From Clostridium sp. CAG:632 (GTDB lineage: Bacteria; Bacillota; Clostridia; Lachnospirales; Lachnospiraceae), in assembly GCA_000431515.1 (NCBI GenBank), contig HF991308.1:1-38125 (forward strand): a DNA stretch of 38,125 nucleotides, given 5' to 3'. The notes under the pieces are model-generated. The model was not told the DNA's origin and did not search any database. It saw only the letters and a list, made by a program, of their open reading frames with translations. Positions 7,650 to 15,638 of this stretch are shown here, piece after piece. The translations under genes were made by a program, and so were the position numbers. Each line of letters opens with the position of its first letter. Position 1 is the first letter of the stretch.

Positions 7650-8957
7650 ATGGGGAACTATTTTCAGCCTGAGATTGAGTGCGCATCACAGGATCAGATT
7701 CGGGCATGGCAGGATGAACGTCTGGTAAAGCAGGTAAGACATGTCTATGATAATGTGGAGATGTACCGGAAACGAATGGATGAGAAGGGACTGAAACCGG
7801 AAGATATTAAAGGTGTGGAGGATCTGCATAAGCTTCCGTTCATAACGAAGGATGATTTGAGAGACGAATATCCATATGGTCTGCTGGCTATGCCGCTTTC
7901 AGACTGTGTACGTATCCAGTCAACCAGCGGTACGACCGGACGGCGTGTCGTTGCATTTTATACACAGCACGACATTGATTTATGGGAAGAATGCTGCGCA
8001 AGAGCAATCGTGGCAGCAGGAGGTACCAAGGATGATGTGGTACATGTCAGCTATGGATTCGGATTGTTTACCGGCGGTGCAGGATTAAATGGCGGTTCCC
8101 ACAGACTTGGCTCTCTGACGCTGCCAATGTCATCCGGCAATACCGATCGACAGATTCAGTTTATGACAGATCTGGGATCTACGATTCTCTGTTGTACTCC
8201 ATCCTATGCGGCATATCTGGCAGAGACGATCATTGAACGCGGATTGCGGGATAAGATTAAGCTGAAGGCAGGTATTTTCGGCGCAGAGGCATGGACCGAG
8301 GAGATGCGTCATGATATCGAGAAGAAGCTTGGCATCAAGGCATATGATATTTACGGCCTGACAGAGATTTCCGGACCGGGTGTATCCTTTGAATGTGAAG
8401 AACAGGCCGGTATGCATGTAAATGAAGATCATTTTATTGCAGAGGTTATTAATCCGGTTACCGGAGAAGTACTTCCGGACGGCGAGAAGGGTGAGCTGGT
8501 ATTTACGAGTATTACGAAAGAAGCGTTCCCGTTACTGCGTTACCGGACAAGAGATATCGGTATCCTGAGTCATAAGAAATGTTCGTGTGGCAGAACACAT
8601 GTTAAGATGACAAAGCCATTGGGACGCAGCGATGATATGCTGATCATCAAGGGCGTTAACGTATTCCCATCTCAGATTGAGACAGTTCTTCTGAATAAGG
8701 GATATCCGGCAAATTATCAGATTATTGTAACCAGAGTAAATAACAGTGATAACCTGGAAGTTCGGGTTGAGATGACTCCGGAGATGTTCTCTGATTCTAT
8801 CAGCGAGATTTCCGGCAGAGAGAAGCAACTGGTAAGTGCATTAAAGGCAATGCTTGGTATTTATGCAGATGTGAAGCTGGTGGCACCGAAGACAATCGCA
8901 CGCAGCGAAGGAAAAGCCGTACGTGTCATTGACAAGCGTAACCTGTATCAGGCATAA
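7650..8957 (+). CDS. Phenylacetate-CoA ligase-like adenylate-forming enzyme
   Basis: This 435-residue member of the PaaK branch of acyl/aryl-CoA ligases activates an aryl acid with ATP and transfers it to CoA. It has the ATP motif STSGTTGRR, the AYDIYGLTE segment, YRTRDIG and a C-terminal part with KCSCGRTH, a cysteine pair common in anaerobe homologs, and GRSDDMLIIKGVNVFP. The start at 7650 is chosen because GGAGG (7637-7641) is 8 bases upstream; an in-frame GTG at 7635 lies before that site. A double-ACT protein follows after 21 bases, a pairing often seen beside indolepyruvate:ferredoxin oxidoreductase genes, which are not here. The substrate could be phenylacetate, indoleacetate or another aryl acid from amino-acid breakdown. 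Confidence 0.9.
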   Translation: MGNYFQPEIECASQDQIRAWQDERLVKQVRHVYDNVEMYRKRMDEKGLKPEDIKGVEDLHKLPFITKDDLRDEYPYGLLAMPLSDCVRIQSTSGTTGRRVVAFYTQHDIDLWEECCARAIVAAGGTKDDVVHVSYGFGLFTGGAGLNGGSHRLGSLTLPMSSGNTDRQIQFMTDLGSTILCCTPSYAAYLAETIIERGLRDKIKLKAGIFGAEAWTEEMRHDIEKKLGIKAYDIYGLTEISGPGVSFECEEQAGMHVNEDHFIAEVINPVTGEVLPDGEKGELVFTSITKEAFPLLRYRTRDIGILSHKKCSCGRTHVKMTKPLGRSDDMLIIKGVNVFPSQIETVLLNKGYPANYQIIVTRVNNSDNLEVRVEMTPEMFSDSISEISGREKQLVSALKAMLGIYADVKLVAPKTIARSEGKAVRVIDKRNLYQA

Positions 8958-8978
8958 GGCAAAGAGGAGGTAGATGGT

Positions 8979-9410
8979 ATGACGGTAAAGCAGATATCTA
9001 TTTTTGTGGAAAATAAGATCGGAAATCTGGCTGAAGTGACAAAGGTTCTGGCAGACGCAGGGGTTAGTCTGCATGCAATCTCATTGGCGGACACCAAAGA
9101 TTTCGGAGTATTGCGTGTGATTGTGAATGATTCTTATCTGGCAGCCACAACACTGAAGGCACAGGGATATATTTTCTCGATCACACCGGTGCTGGCAGTG
9201 GCGATCCCGGATGAACCGGGTAGTCTCTACCGCGTATTGACACTGCTGGAGGAAGCGGGGATCAATCTGGAGTATTTATATGACTTTAATACCGGAAAGA
9301 GCGATTCCGCATATCTGATCCTGAAAGTAAAACAGGTGGAGGAAGCAGCTGAGATGCTCGGAAAAAGTGATATCCGGCTGCTGGATCAGGAAGATCTGAA
9401 AAACGCATAA
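8979..9410 (+). CDS. Tandem ACT-domain protein
   Basis: This 143-residue protein is made of two ACT domains. The first (about 3-65) contains FVENKIGNLAEVTKVLADAG and the second (about 70-138) contains AIPDEPGSLYRVLTLLEEAG. ACT domains bind amino acids and regulate metabolic enzymes. No catalytic domain is attached. A strong GAGGAGG site precedes the ATG. Its place right after the aryl-CoA ligase suggests it senses an aromatic or branched amino acid and modulates that enzyme. That role is inferred from context. Confidence 0.88.
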   Translation: MTVKQISIFVENKIGNLAEVTKVLADAGVSLHAISLADTKDFGVLRVIVNDSYLAATTLKAQGYIFSITPVLAVAIPDEPGSLYRVLTLLEEAGINLEYLYDFNTGKSDSAYLILKVKQVEEAAEMLGKSDIRLLDQEDLKNA

Positions 9411-9414
9411 ACAA

Positions 9415-9438
9415 TTATTGATAAAAAAATATCAATAA
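9415..9438 (+). promoter_or_regulatory. Perfect palindrome, candidate metal-repressor operator
   Basis: TTATTGATA (9415-9423) and TATCAATAA (9430-9438) are exact inverted copies around six A. No T run follows, so it is not a terminator of the ACT gene. It sits just upstream of the feoB -35 box. A Fur- or DtxR-type regulator is a reasonable guess but the sequence does not match a consensus I can name. Confidence 0.5.
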
Positions 9439-9441
9439 CTA

Positions 9442-9470
9442 TTGCAATTTTTATTCCCGGCTCACATAAT
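9442..9470 (+). promoter_or_regulatory. Sigma-A promoter for feoB
   Basis: TTGCAA (9442-9447) and CATAAT (9465-9470) are 17 bases apart. The predicted start near 9477 gives a leader of about 35 bases. Confidence 0.6.
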
Positions 9471-9511
9471 GGGAGAAGAAAGATACGTTATATGAGATAA
9501 GAGGGATAAAG

Positions 9512-11875
9512 ATGACACTGGATGAATTAGAAGTTGGAAAAGATGCAATTATAGAAGAAGTTAACTGTAAGTCACCTTCGCTTCGGAAGCACATATTGGA
9601 TATGGGGCTGACACCGAATACGGAGGTGACTTTAGTTAAAATTGCTCCGATGGGAGATCCGTTGGAGCTGCGGGTGCGGGGATATGAACTGACATTGCGG
9701 AAAGCAGATGCGGCGAATATCAGCTTAAAGGATATTCATAATGCCCATGAATACAGGCGGAAAAACGTAGCAGCGGCTGAAATCTCACATCCGGGCGTCG
9801 GAGAAGAAGAACGGAAACGGAAGGTATATAAAACGCAGGTACGGGGAAATGAGATTCCGGAAGGAGAACCGATCACATTTGCGCTGGCCGGTAATCAGAA
9901 TTGCGGTAAGACGACATTGTTTAATCAGCTGACCGGAGCAAAGCAGCATGTCGGAAATTTCCCGGGTGTGACTGTGGACAGGAAGGACGGACAGATCAGG
10001 AATCATCCGGAAGCTACCGTAGTAGATCTGCCGGGCATTTATTCGCTGTCTCCGTATACCAATGAAGAGATCGTGACCAGAGAGTATCTGTTAAAAGACC
10101 GCCCGAGAGGAATCATTAATATTCTGGACGGAACGAATATTGAACGGAATCTGTATCTGACGATGCAGCTGATCGAGCTGGATATTCCAATGGTAATAGC
10201 ATTAAATATGATGGACGAAGTACGGGAAAATGGTGGAACGATCCGTGTGAACGAACTGGAAGCCGCATTAGGAATTCCGGTTGTGCCGATTTCTGCAGCA
10301 AAGAATGAGGGTATTGATGAGCTGGTGGAACATGCGATTCATGTAGCAAGATACCGGGAACGGCCGGGACGTCTTGATTTCTGTGATGCGAACGGCGATG
10401 ATCAGGGCGCTATGCACCGGTGTATTCATGCGATCATACACTTGATCGAGGATCATGCCGTAAAATACCGGATACCGAGAAGATTTGCGGCAACGAAGCT
10501 GGTAGAAGGGGATGAACTGATCCTGGAGGCACTTCGTCTGGATCAGAATGAGAAGGAAACACTGGAGCATATTATTACGCAGATGGAGGAAGAGAGCGGT
10601 AAAGATCGTATGGCAGCCCTGGCGGATATGCGGTTTCAGTTTATTGAGGAGCTTTGCGAACAGACGGTGGTGAAGCCAAGTGAAAGCAAAGAACATGTTC
10701 GCAGTATGAATATAGACCGAATCCTGACCGGTAAATATACGGCGATCCCGACCTTTGTCTGCATTATGGCGCTGGTATTTTATCTGACATTCGGGTTGAT
10801 CGGGAAGTATTTGTCGGACTGGCTGGAGCTTTTGATCAACTGGTTCACGGATATATGTAATCAGGGGCTGATTGCATATGGAATTAATCCGGTTGTGCGA
10901 TCGCTGATCATTGACGGCATATTTACCGGAGTCGGAAGTGTGCTGAGTTTCCTGCCGACGATCGTTGTCCTGTTCTTCTTTTTATCCATTCTGGAGGATA
11001 GTGGTTATATGGCCCGTGTGGCATTTGTTATGGATCGTCCGTTACGTAAGATCGGTTTGTCCGGCCGTAGTTTTGTCCCGATGCTGATGGGGTTTGGATG
11101 CTCGGTTCCGGCAATTATGGCAACCAGGACCTTGCCATCGGATCGTGACCGGAAAATGACAATTCTGCTGACACCGTTTATGAGTTGTTCTGCAAAGCTT
11201 CCGATTTATAGTCTGTTTGCGGCCGCGTTCTTTCCGAAGCATGCGGCGCTGGTGATGATCGGACTTTATTTTGGCGGCATCGTCATGGCAATATTGTTTG
11301 CATTTATCCTGAAAGGAAGTGCATTTAAGGGAGAACCGGTCCCGTTTGTTATGGAACTGCCGAACTATCGGTTTCCGAGTCCCAAAAGTGTAGTAAGGCT
11401 GATCGGAGAGAAAGCGAAGGACTTTATAACAAAGGCTTTTACAGTCATTTTTCTCGCATCGGTAATTATCTGGTTTCTGCAGAGCTTTGATCTTCGACTG
11501 AATGTGGTGACGGATTCATCCCAGAGCCTTCTAGCGTTGATCGGAGGTCTGATCGCACCATTGCTGAAACCGCTTGGCCTGGGTGACTGGAGGATATCAA
11601 CGGCTTTGATCACAGGCTTTACGGCAAAGGAAAGTGTGGTAAGCACGCTGAATGTATTGCTGGGAGAAAAAACATTAAGTACCCTATTTACACCGTTTAC
11701 GGCAATTATCTTTTTGGTGTTCTCACTGCTTTATACGCCTTGTATCGCAGCGATCGCAGCAGTAAAACGGGAGCTTGGTACGAAGGGAGCGGTCCTGCTT
11801 GTGCTTATGCAGTGTGCGATTGCGTGGATCGTATGCTTTATTGTCCGGTTGATCGGGCTTCCGTTTGGCTGGTAG
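9512..11875 (+). CDS. feoB: Ferrous iron transporter FeoB with fused FeoA domain
   Basis: FeoB moves Fe2+ across the cytoplasmic membrane using a GTPase domain. The 787-residue protein starts with a FeoA-type SH3-like domain (about 1-75), usually a separate small protein. A linker then leads to the G domain with G1 GNQNCGKT (127-134), a DLPG motif and NMMDE. The membrane part begins near residue 408. It carries the Gate-type motifs GFGCSVPAIMATR and SCSAKLPIYSLF, and the late GFTAKESVVSTLNVL. A ribosome site (AGAGGG) precedes the ATG. The FeoA-FeoB fusion is known in Clostridia. The palindrome and promoter ahead suggest its own metal-responsive control. Confidence 0.97.
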   Translation: MTLDELEVGKDAIIEEVNCKSPSLRKHILDMGLTPNTEVTLVKIAPMGDPLELRVRGYELTLRKADAANISLKDIHNAHEYRRKNVAAAEISHPGVGEEERKRKVYKTQVRGNEIPEGEPITFALAGNQNCGKTTLFNQLTGAKQHVGNFPGVTVDRKDGQIRNHPEATVVDLPGIYSLSPYTNEEIVTREYLLKDRPRGIINILDGTNIERNLYLTMQLIELDIPMVIALNMMDEVRENGGTIRVNELEAALGIPVVPISAAKNEGIDELVEHAIHVARYRERPGRLDFCDANGDDQGAMHRCIHAIIHLIEDHAVKYRIPRRFAATKLVEGDELILEALRLDQNEKETLEHIITQMEEESGKDRMAALADMRFQFIEELCEQTVVKPSESKEHVRSMNIDRILTGKYTAIPTFVCIMALVFYLTFGLIGKYLSDWLELLINWFTDICNQGLIAYGINPVVRSLIIDGIFTGVGSVLSFLPTIVVLFFFLSILEDSGYMARVAFVMDRPLRKIGLSGRSFVPMLMGFGCSVPAIMATRTLPSDRDRKMTILLTPFMSCSAKLPIYSLFAAAFFPKHAALVMIGLYFGGIVMAILFAFILKGSAFKGEPVPFVMELPNYRFPSPKSVVRLIGEKAKDFITKAFTVIFLASVIIWFLQSFDLRLNVVTDSSQSLLALIGGLIAPLLKPLGLGDWRISTALITGFTAKESVVSTLNVLLGEKTLSTLFTPFTAIIFLVFSLLYTPCIAAIAAVKRELGTKGAVLLVLMQCAIAWIVCFIVRLIGLPFGW

Positions 11876-11907
11876 CGGATTGTAAGGAAATTGAAACAAT
11901 TCATGCG

Positions 11908-11937
11908 TTGACAGGAGAAAGAATGGTTCGTTATACT
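11908..11937 (+). promoter_or_regulatory. Sigma-A promoter for the AIM24 gene
   Basis: Consensus TTGACA (11908-11913) and TATACT (11932-11937) are 18 bases apart. It begins 33 bases after the feoB stop codon and gives a leader of about 29 bases. Together with the terminator at 12669 it makes the next gene a single-gene unit. Confidence 0.75.
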
Positions 11938-11972
11938 GGAAGTAATAAAGAAAATTGAGGAGGAAGTATACT

Positions 11973-12653
11973 ATGAGGTATGAAGTATGGGGCGATATGA
12001 TGCCTGCAGTGACTCTGTCCTTAGAGGCAGGAGAGAGCATTTACACACAGTCCGGTGGTATGAGCTGGATGACAGATCAGATTGAGATGACAACGAACAT
12101 GAAGGGCGGTCTGATGAAGGGCTTTGGTCGTATGTTCAGCGGAGAGTCTCTGTTCATGGCTACATATACAGCAAAGGCGCCGGAACAGCAGATCACACTG
12201 GCAAGTTCGGTGCCGGGTCAGATCAAGACGTTTGAGATCTCGCCGAGTTATACAATTGTGGCACAGAAGGGTGCATTCCTTTGTGCAACACCGGGAGTAG
12301 AACTGAAGGCGTTTGTTACCAACGCAAAAGGCGGACTGTTCGGCGGTGAGGGATTTGTTCTGCAACAGTACACCGGTCAGGGACTGGTATTCTGTGAGCT
12401 GGATGGTGCGATCCGGGAAATCGAGCTGGCAGCAGGTCAGAAGCTGGTGATCGATACCGGTAATGTAGCCGCATGGGAAAGCACGGTGACTTATAATTCT
12501 CAGATGGTAAAAGGCTTTAAAAATGTATTGTTTGGCGGTGAGGGATTATTCCTGACCACTCTGACCGGTCCGGGTAAGGTATGGTTACAGACCATGTCAA
12601 TTTCGGAGCTGGCACAGCGCCTGATTCCATATATGCCGACATCCGGCAATTAA
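11973..12653 (+). CDS. AIM24 family protein (TIGR00266/DUF124)
   Basis: This 226-residue protein is of the AIM24/DUF124 family, named after a yeast mitochondrial protein. The bacterial role is not established. Typical features are the opening LEAGESIYTQSGGMSWM, glycine-rich GGLMKGFGRMFSGES, and the late repeats NVLFGGEGLFLTTLTGPGKV. Such repeats build a beta-prism-like fold. No signal peptide or membrane segment is seen. The start at 11973 is set by GAGGAGG about 8-14 bases upstream; an in-frame TTG at 11955 overlaps that site and is unlikely. It has its own promoter and terminator, so it is probably not part of iron uptake despite being next to feoB. Confidence 0.88.
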   Translation: MRYEVWGDMMPAVTLSLEAGESIYTQSGGMSWMTDQIEMTTNMKGGLMKGFGRMFSGESLFMATYTAKAPEQQITLASSVPGQIKTFEISPSYTIVAQKGAFLCATPGVELKAFVTNAKGGLFGGEGFVLQQYTGQGLVFCELDGAIREIELAAGQKLVIDTGNVAAWESTVTYNSQMVKGFKNVLFGGEGLFLTTLTGPGKVWLQTMSISELAQRLIPYMPTSGN

Positions 12654-12668
12654 CAAGTGAATGATCTG

Positions 12669-12707
12669 GCCCTGTTGATTTCTGAATCGGGAATCAACAG
12701 GGCTTTT
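12669..12707 (+). terminator. Rho-independent terminator after the AIM24 gene
   Basis: A 14-bp stem opens with GCCCTGTTGATT and closes with AATCAACAGGGC, then TTTT follows. It separates AIM24 from the sulfate-activation operon. Confidence 0.88.
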
Positions 12708-12798
12708 GCTTATTATGGCAAGGGAAAAGGAGCAGCGTATCCTTTACTGAAATTTTACTTTCAAAAAGAGGAATATAATTCCTATTTCTTATAAACTA

Positions 12799-12807
12799 TG
12801 TTATAAT
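12799..12807 (+). promoter_or_regulatory. Extended -10 promoter of the cysD operon
   Basis: TG-T-TATAAT (12799-12807) is a full extended -10 element. The -35 position holds only a weak match (TTCCTA, about 12779-12784). Transcription would start near 12814, leaving a leader of about 100 bases with a small TCCGGT/ACCGGA hairpin at 12851-12869. I recognise no SAM or other riboswitch in that leader. The rest of 12708-12914 shows nothing else. Confidence 0.65.
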
Positions 12808-12914
12808 GTCCCAAGGCAATAAGCAGTATTTTTATCAGATTTGCATTCGGATCCGGTTACGGAGACCGGAAGGCAGTGGAAAAGTTGCGAAAATACAATA
12901 AGAGGTGCAAAAAC

Positions 12915-13814
12915 ATGAAAACATTATCCCATTTGGATAAATTAGAAGCAGAAGCAATCTATATTATTCGGGAAGTGGCAGCAGAATGTGAGAAGCCGGT
13001 TATGCTGTACTCAATAGGAAAAGATAGTTCAGTTATGCTTCATCTGGCAATGAAGGCATTTTATCCGGAGAAACCGCCATTTCCGTTTATGCATATTGAT
13101 ACCACCTGGAAGTTTAAAGAGATGACAGAGTTTCGGGACCGCAAGGCGAAGGAATTAGGGATCGATATGATTGTTTATACGAATGAGGAAGGGGTAAAGG
13201 CCGGAATTAATCCGTTTGATCATGGCGCTTCTTACACAGATATTATGAAAACGCAGGCGCTAAAGCAGGGGTTAAACAAGTACGGATTTACTGCGGCATT
13301 TGGCGGTGGCAGAAGAGATGAAGAGAAGTCCAGAGCAAAGGAGAGGATCTTCTCATTTCGGAATGCAGAGCATGCATGGGATCCGAAAAATCAGCGGCCG
13401 GAGATGTGGAAGTTATATAATACACAGATCCATAAGGGTGAGAGCATGCGGGTGTTCCCGTTATCCAACTGGACCGAGAATGATATCTGGCAGTATATAT
13501 TGAGAGAAAAGATTGATATTGTATCCCTTTATTTTGCAAAGGAACGGCCGGTGGTATACCGGGATGGAAATATCATTATGGTGGATGATGACCGGATGCG
13601 GCTGCTACCGGGAGAAGAAGTTCAGATGAAGAAGGTGCGGTTCCGGACATTAGGATGTTATCCGCTGACCGGAGGCGTAGAGTCGGATGCAGATACACTG
13701 GAGGCAATTGTGGAGGAGACGCTGGGAGCCGTGAATTCAGAACGGACCAGCCGGGTGATCGACCATGAGGGAGCCGGCAGTATGGAGCGAAGAAAAAGGG
13801 AAGGATACTTTTAG
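12915..13814 (+). CDS. cysD: Sulfate adenylyltransferase small subunit (CysD)
   Basis: CysD is the catalytic half of the CysDN ATP sulfurylase, which makes APS from ATP and sulfate while CysN hydrolyses GTP. The 299-residue length is normal. The PP-loop motif YSIGKDSSVMLHL lies near residues 33-45, and HIDTTWKF, FGGGRRDEEKSRAKER and the C-terminal LGCYPLTGGVES are all typical. The start at 12915 follows AGAGGTG by 7 bases; an upstream in-frame GTG at 12876 has no ribosome site. The gene ends 2 bases before cysNC, so the partners are translationally coupled. No PAPS reductase is nearby, which argues for PAPS production rather than sulfate reduction. Confidence 0.96.
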   Translation: MKTLSHLDKLEAEAIYIIREVAAECEKPVMLYSIGKDSSVMLHLAMKAFYPEKPPFPFMHIDTTWKFKEMTEFRDRKAKELGIDMIVYTNEEGVKAGINPFDHGASYTDIMKTQALKQGLNKYGFTAAFGGGRRDEEKSRAKERIFSFRNAEHAWDPKNQRPEMWKLYNTQIHKGESMRVFPLSNWTENDIWQYILREKIDIVSLYFAKERPVVYRDGNIIMVDDDRMRLLPGEEVQMKKVRFRTLGCYPLTGGVESDADTLEAIVEETLGAVNSERTSRVIDHEGAGSMERRKREGYF

Positions 13815-13816
13815 AG

Positions 13817-15637
13817 ATGAAGGAACTGTTAAAATTCATTACCTGCGGTAGTGTAGATGATGGTAAATCAACTTTGATCGGGCATATGCTGTATGATTCC
13901 AAGCTGCTCTTTGCGGATCAGGAACGTGCACTGGAACTGGAAAGTAAGGTTGGAAGTACGGATGGAAGCCTGGATTATTCTCTGCTGTTAGACGGATTGA
14001 TGGCAGAACGGGAGCAGGGCATTACGATTGATGTGGCATATCGCTATTTTACGACCTCGAAGAGAAGCTTTATCGTAGCAGATACACCGGGCCATGAAGA
14101 ATATACGAGAAATATGGCAGTCGGAGCTTCTTTTGCGGATGCAGCAGTTATCCTGCTGGATGCAACGAAGGGTGTGCTGGTGCAGACCCGCAGACATACC
14201 AGGATCTGTTCTCTGATGGGCATCCGTGATTTTATTTTTATTGTCAATAAGATGGATCTGGCAGAGTATCAGGAGTCTGTATTCCGGAATATTAAGAAAG
14301 AGCTGGAGGAGTTTGTGCAGATCTTTCCATGCAACAGCATGGCGGTCATTCCGGTTTCGGCAACAGTCGGTGATAATATTACAACCGATTCTGAACATAT
14401 GGACTGGTATCAGGGGCCGACACTCTTGTCTTATCTGGAGGATCTGGAGCTGGATACCAACAATGCTGAGGATGATTTTGTGTTACCGGTGCAGCGTGTA
14501 AGCCGACCGAACCATACCTTTCGTGGCTTCCAGGGACAGGTGGAGGCAGGAAGCCTTCGAATCGGCGATGTGATCACGGTATATCCGAGTGGAGAACAAG
14601 CATCGGTATCCAGACTTCTGGCAGCCGGTGAGGATACAGAGGAGATTGTAAAGGGACAGCCGGTAACGATCTGCCTGGATAGGGAGATTGACTGCTCCAG
14701 AGGCTGTGTGATCGTGAAAGGGCAGGCACCGGTCGTTGGAAATATGTTCCGTGTGACGATGCTGTGGATGGATGATGTTCCGCTGGTAGAGGGCAAGGAA
14801 TATATGCTGAAGCTTGGAACCAGGAAGATTCCGGCCCGTGTGGTTAAGATTGAATATAAGATTGATGTAAATACAGGAGAACATATTTCAGTTACGCAGG
14901 TAGAGAAAAACGGAATCGTATCCTGCAGTATCCTGACAACGGAAAAGATCGTATTTGAAAAATTTGCAGAAAACGAAGCATTGGGCGGCTTGATTCTGAT
15001 CGACCGTATTACCAACATGACATCTGCCTGCGGTGTGATCGAGCAGCCGTTAACGCAGTTTGATAATCTGACCTGGCAGAATTCAGATATTACAAAGGAA
15101 GTCCGTGAGAAACAGCTGCATCAGAAGGCGGCGACATTCTGGTTTACCGGGTTGTCAGGATCCGGAAAGTCAACACTGGCCAATGAGCTGGAGATTCGGT
15201 TGACAGCAATGGGCAAGCATACCATGCTGTTAGATGGAGATAATATCCGAATGGGATTAAATCGTGATCTGGGATTTTCTGATGAAGATCGTACAGAAAA
15301 TATCAGACGAATTGCAGAAGTGGCAAAGTTGATGAATGATGCAGGGCTGATCGTTCTGACATCCTTCATTTCACCATTTCGGAAAGACCGGGAGCTGGCA
15401 CGCTCCATTATCGGAGAAGATTTTGTGGAAATCTATGTCAGCACACCGTTGGAGGAATGTGAGAACCGGGATGTAAAGGGTCTATACAAGAAGGCAAGAA
15501 GTGGTGAGATTCCGGTATTTACCGGTATTTCAAGCCCATATGAGGAACCGGAGCAGCCAGAGGTTCAGATTGATACTACCGATCTGTCGGTAGAACAGGC
15601 AGTAACACAGCTGTTACAGCATTTGAAAGAGAATTAG
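13817..15637 (+). CDS. cysNC: CysN-CysC fusion: ATP sulfurylase GTPase subunit with APS kinase
   Basis: This 606-residue bifunctional protein joins two steps. The N-terminal ~430 residues are CysN, an EF-Tu-like GTPase with GSVDDGKST (11-19), the switch region AEREQGIT, DTPGH (89-93) and NKMD (144-147), which drives CysD. The C-terminal ~170 residues are APS kinase (CysC) with P-loop GLSGSGKST (445-453), DGDNIR, GFSDEDRTENIRR and SFISPFRKDR, which turns APS into PAPS. All key motifs are intact. It is packed between cysD (2 bases) and the CHR transporter (1 base). In bacteria, PAPS feeds either PAPS reductase or sulfotransferases; only a sulfotransferase is found here. Confidence 0.96.
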   Translation: MKELLKFITCGSVDDGKSTLIGHMLYDSKLLFADQERALELESKVGSTDGSLDYSLLLDGLMAEREQGITIDVAYRYFTTSKRSFIVADTPGHEEYTRNMAVGASFADAAVILLDATKGVLVQTRRHTRICSLMGIRDFIFIVNKMDLAEYQESVFRNIKKELEEFVQIFPCNSMAVIPVSATVGDNITTDSEHMDWYQGPTLLSYLEDLELDTNNAEDDFVLPVQRVSRPNHTFRGFQGQVEAGSLRIGDVITVYPSGEQASVSRLLAAGEDTEEIVKGQPVTICLDREIDCSRGCVIVKGQAPVVGNMFRVTMLWMDDVPLVEGKEYMLKLGTRKIPARVVKIEYKIDVNTGEHISVTQVEKNGIVSCSILTTEKIVFEKFAENEALGGLILIDRITNMTSACGVIEQPLTQFDNLTWQNSDITKEVREKQLHQKAATFWFTGLSGSGKSTLANELEIRLTAMGKHTMLLDGDNIRMGLNRDLGFSDEDRTENIRRIAEVAKLMNDAGLIVLTSFISPFRKDRELARSIIGEDFVEIYVSTPLEECENRDVKGLYKKARSGEIPVFTGISSPYEEPEQPEVQIDTTDLSVEQAVTQLLQHLKEN

Positions 15638-15638
15638 C

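Noticed and set aside
10268..10696. 142-codon antisense frame in feoB
   Set aside because: It lies wholly within feoB, has no ribosome site, and its product is a Cys/His-rich mix typical of a shadow frame.
11740..11958. 72-codon frame overlapping the end of feoB
   Set aside because: It is mostly a shadow of feoB and contains the AIM24 promoter; no family resemblance.
14431..15018. 195-codon antisense frame in cysNC
   Set aside because: It is long only because the sense gene avoids the codons that would give stops; the Ser/Thr-rich product matches nothing I know.
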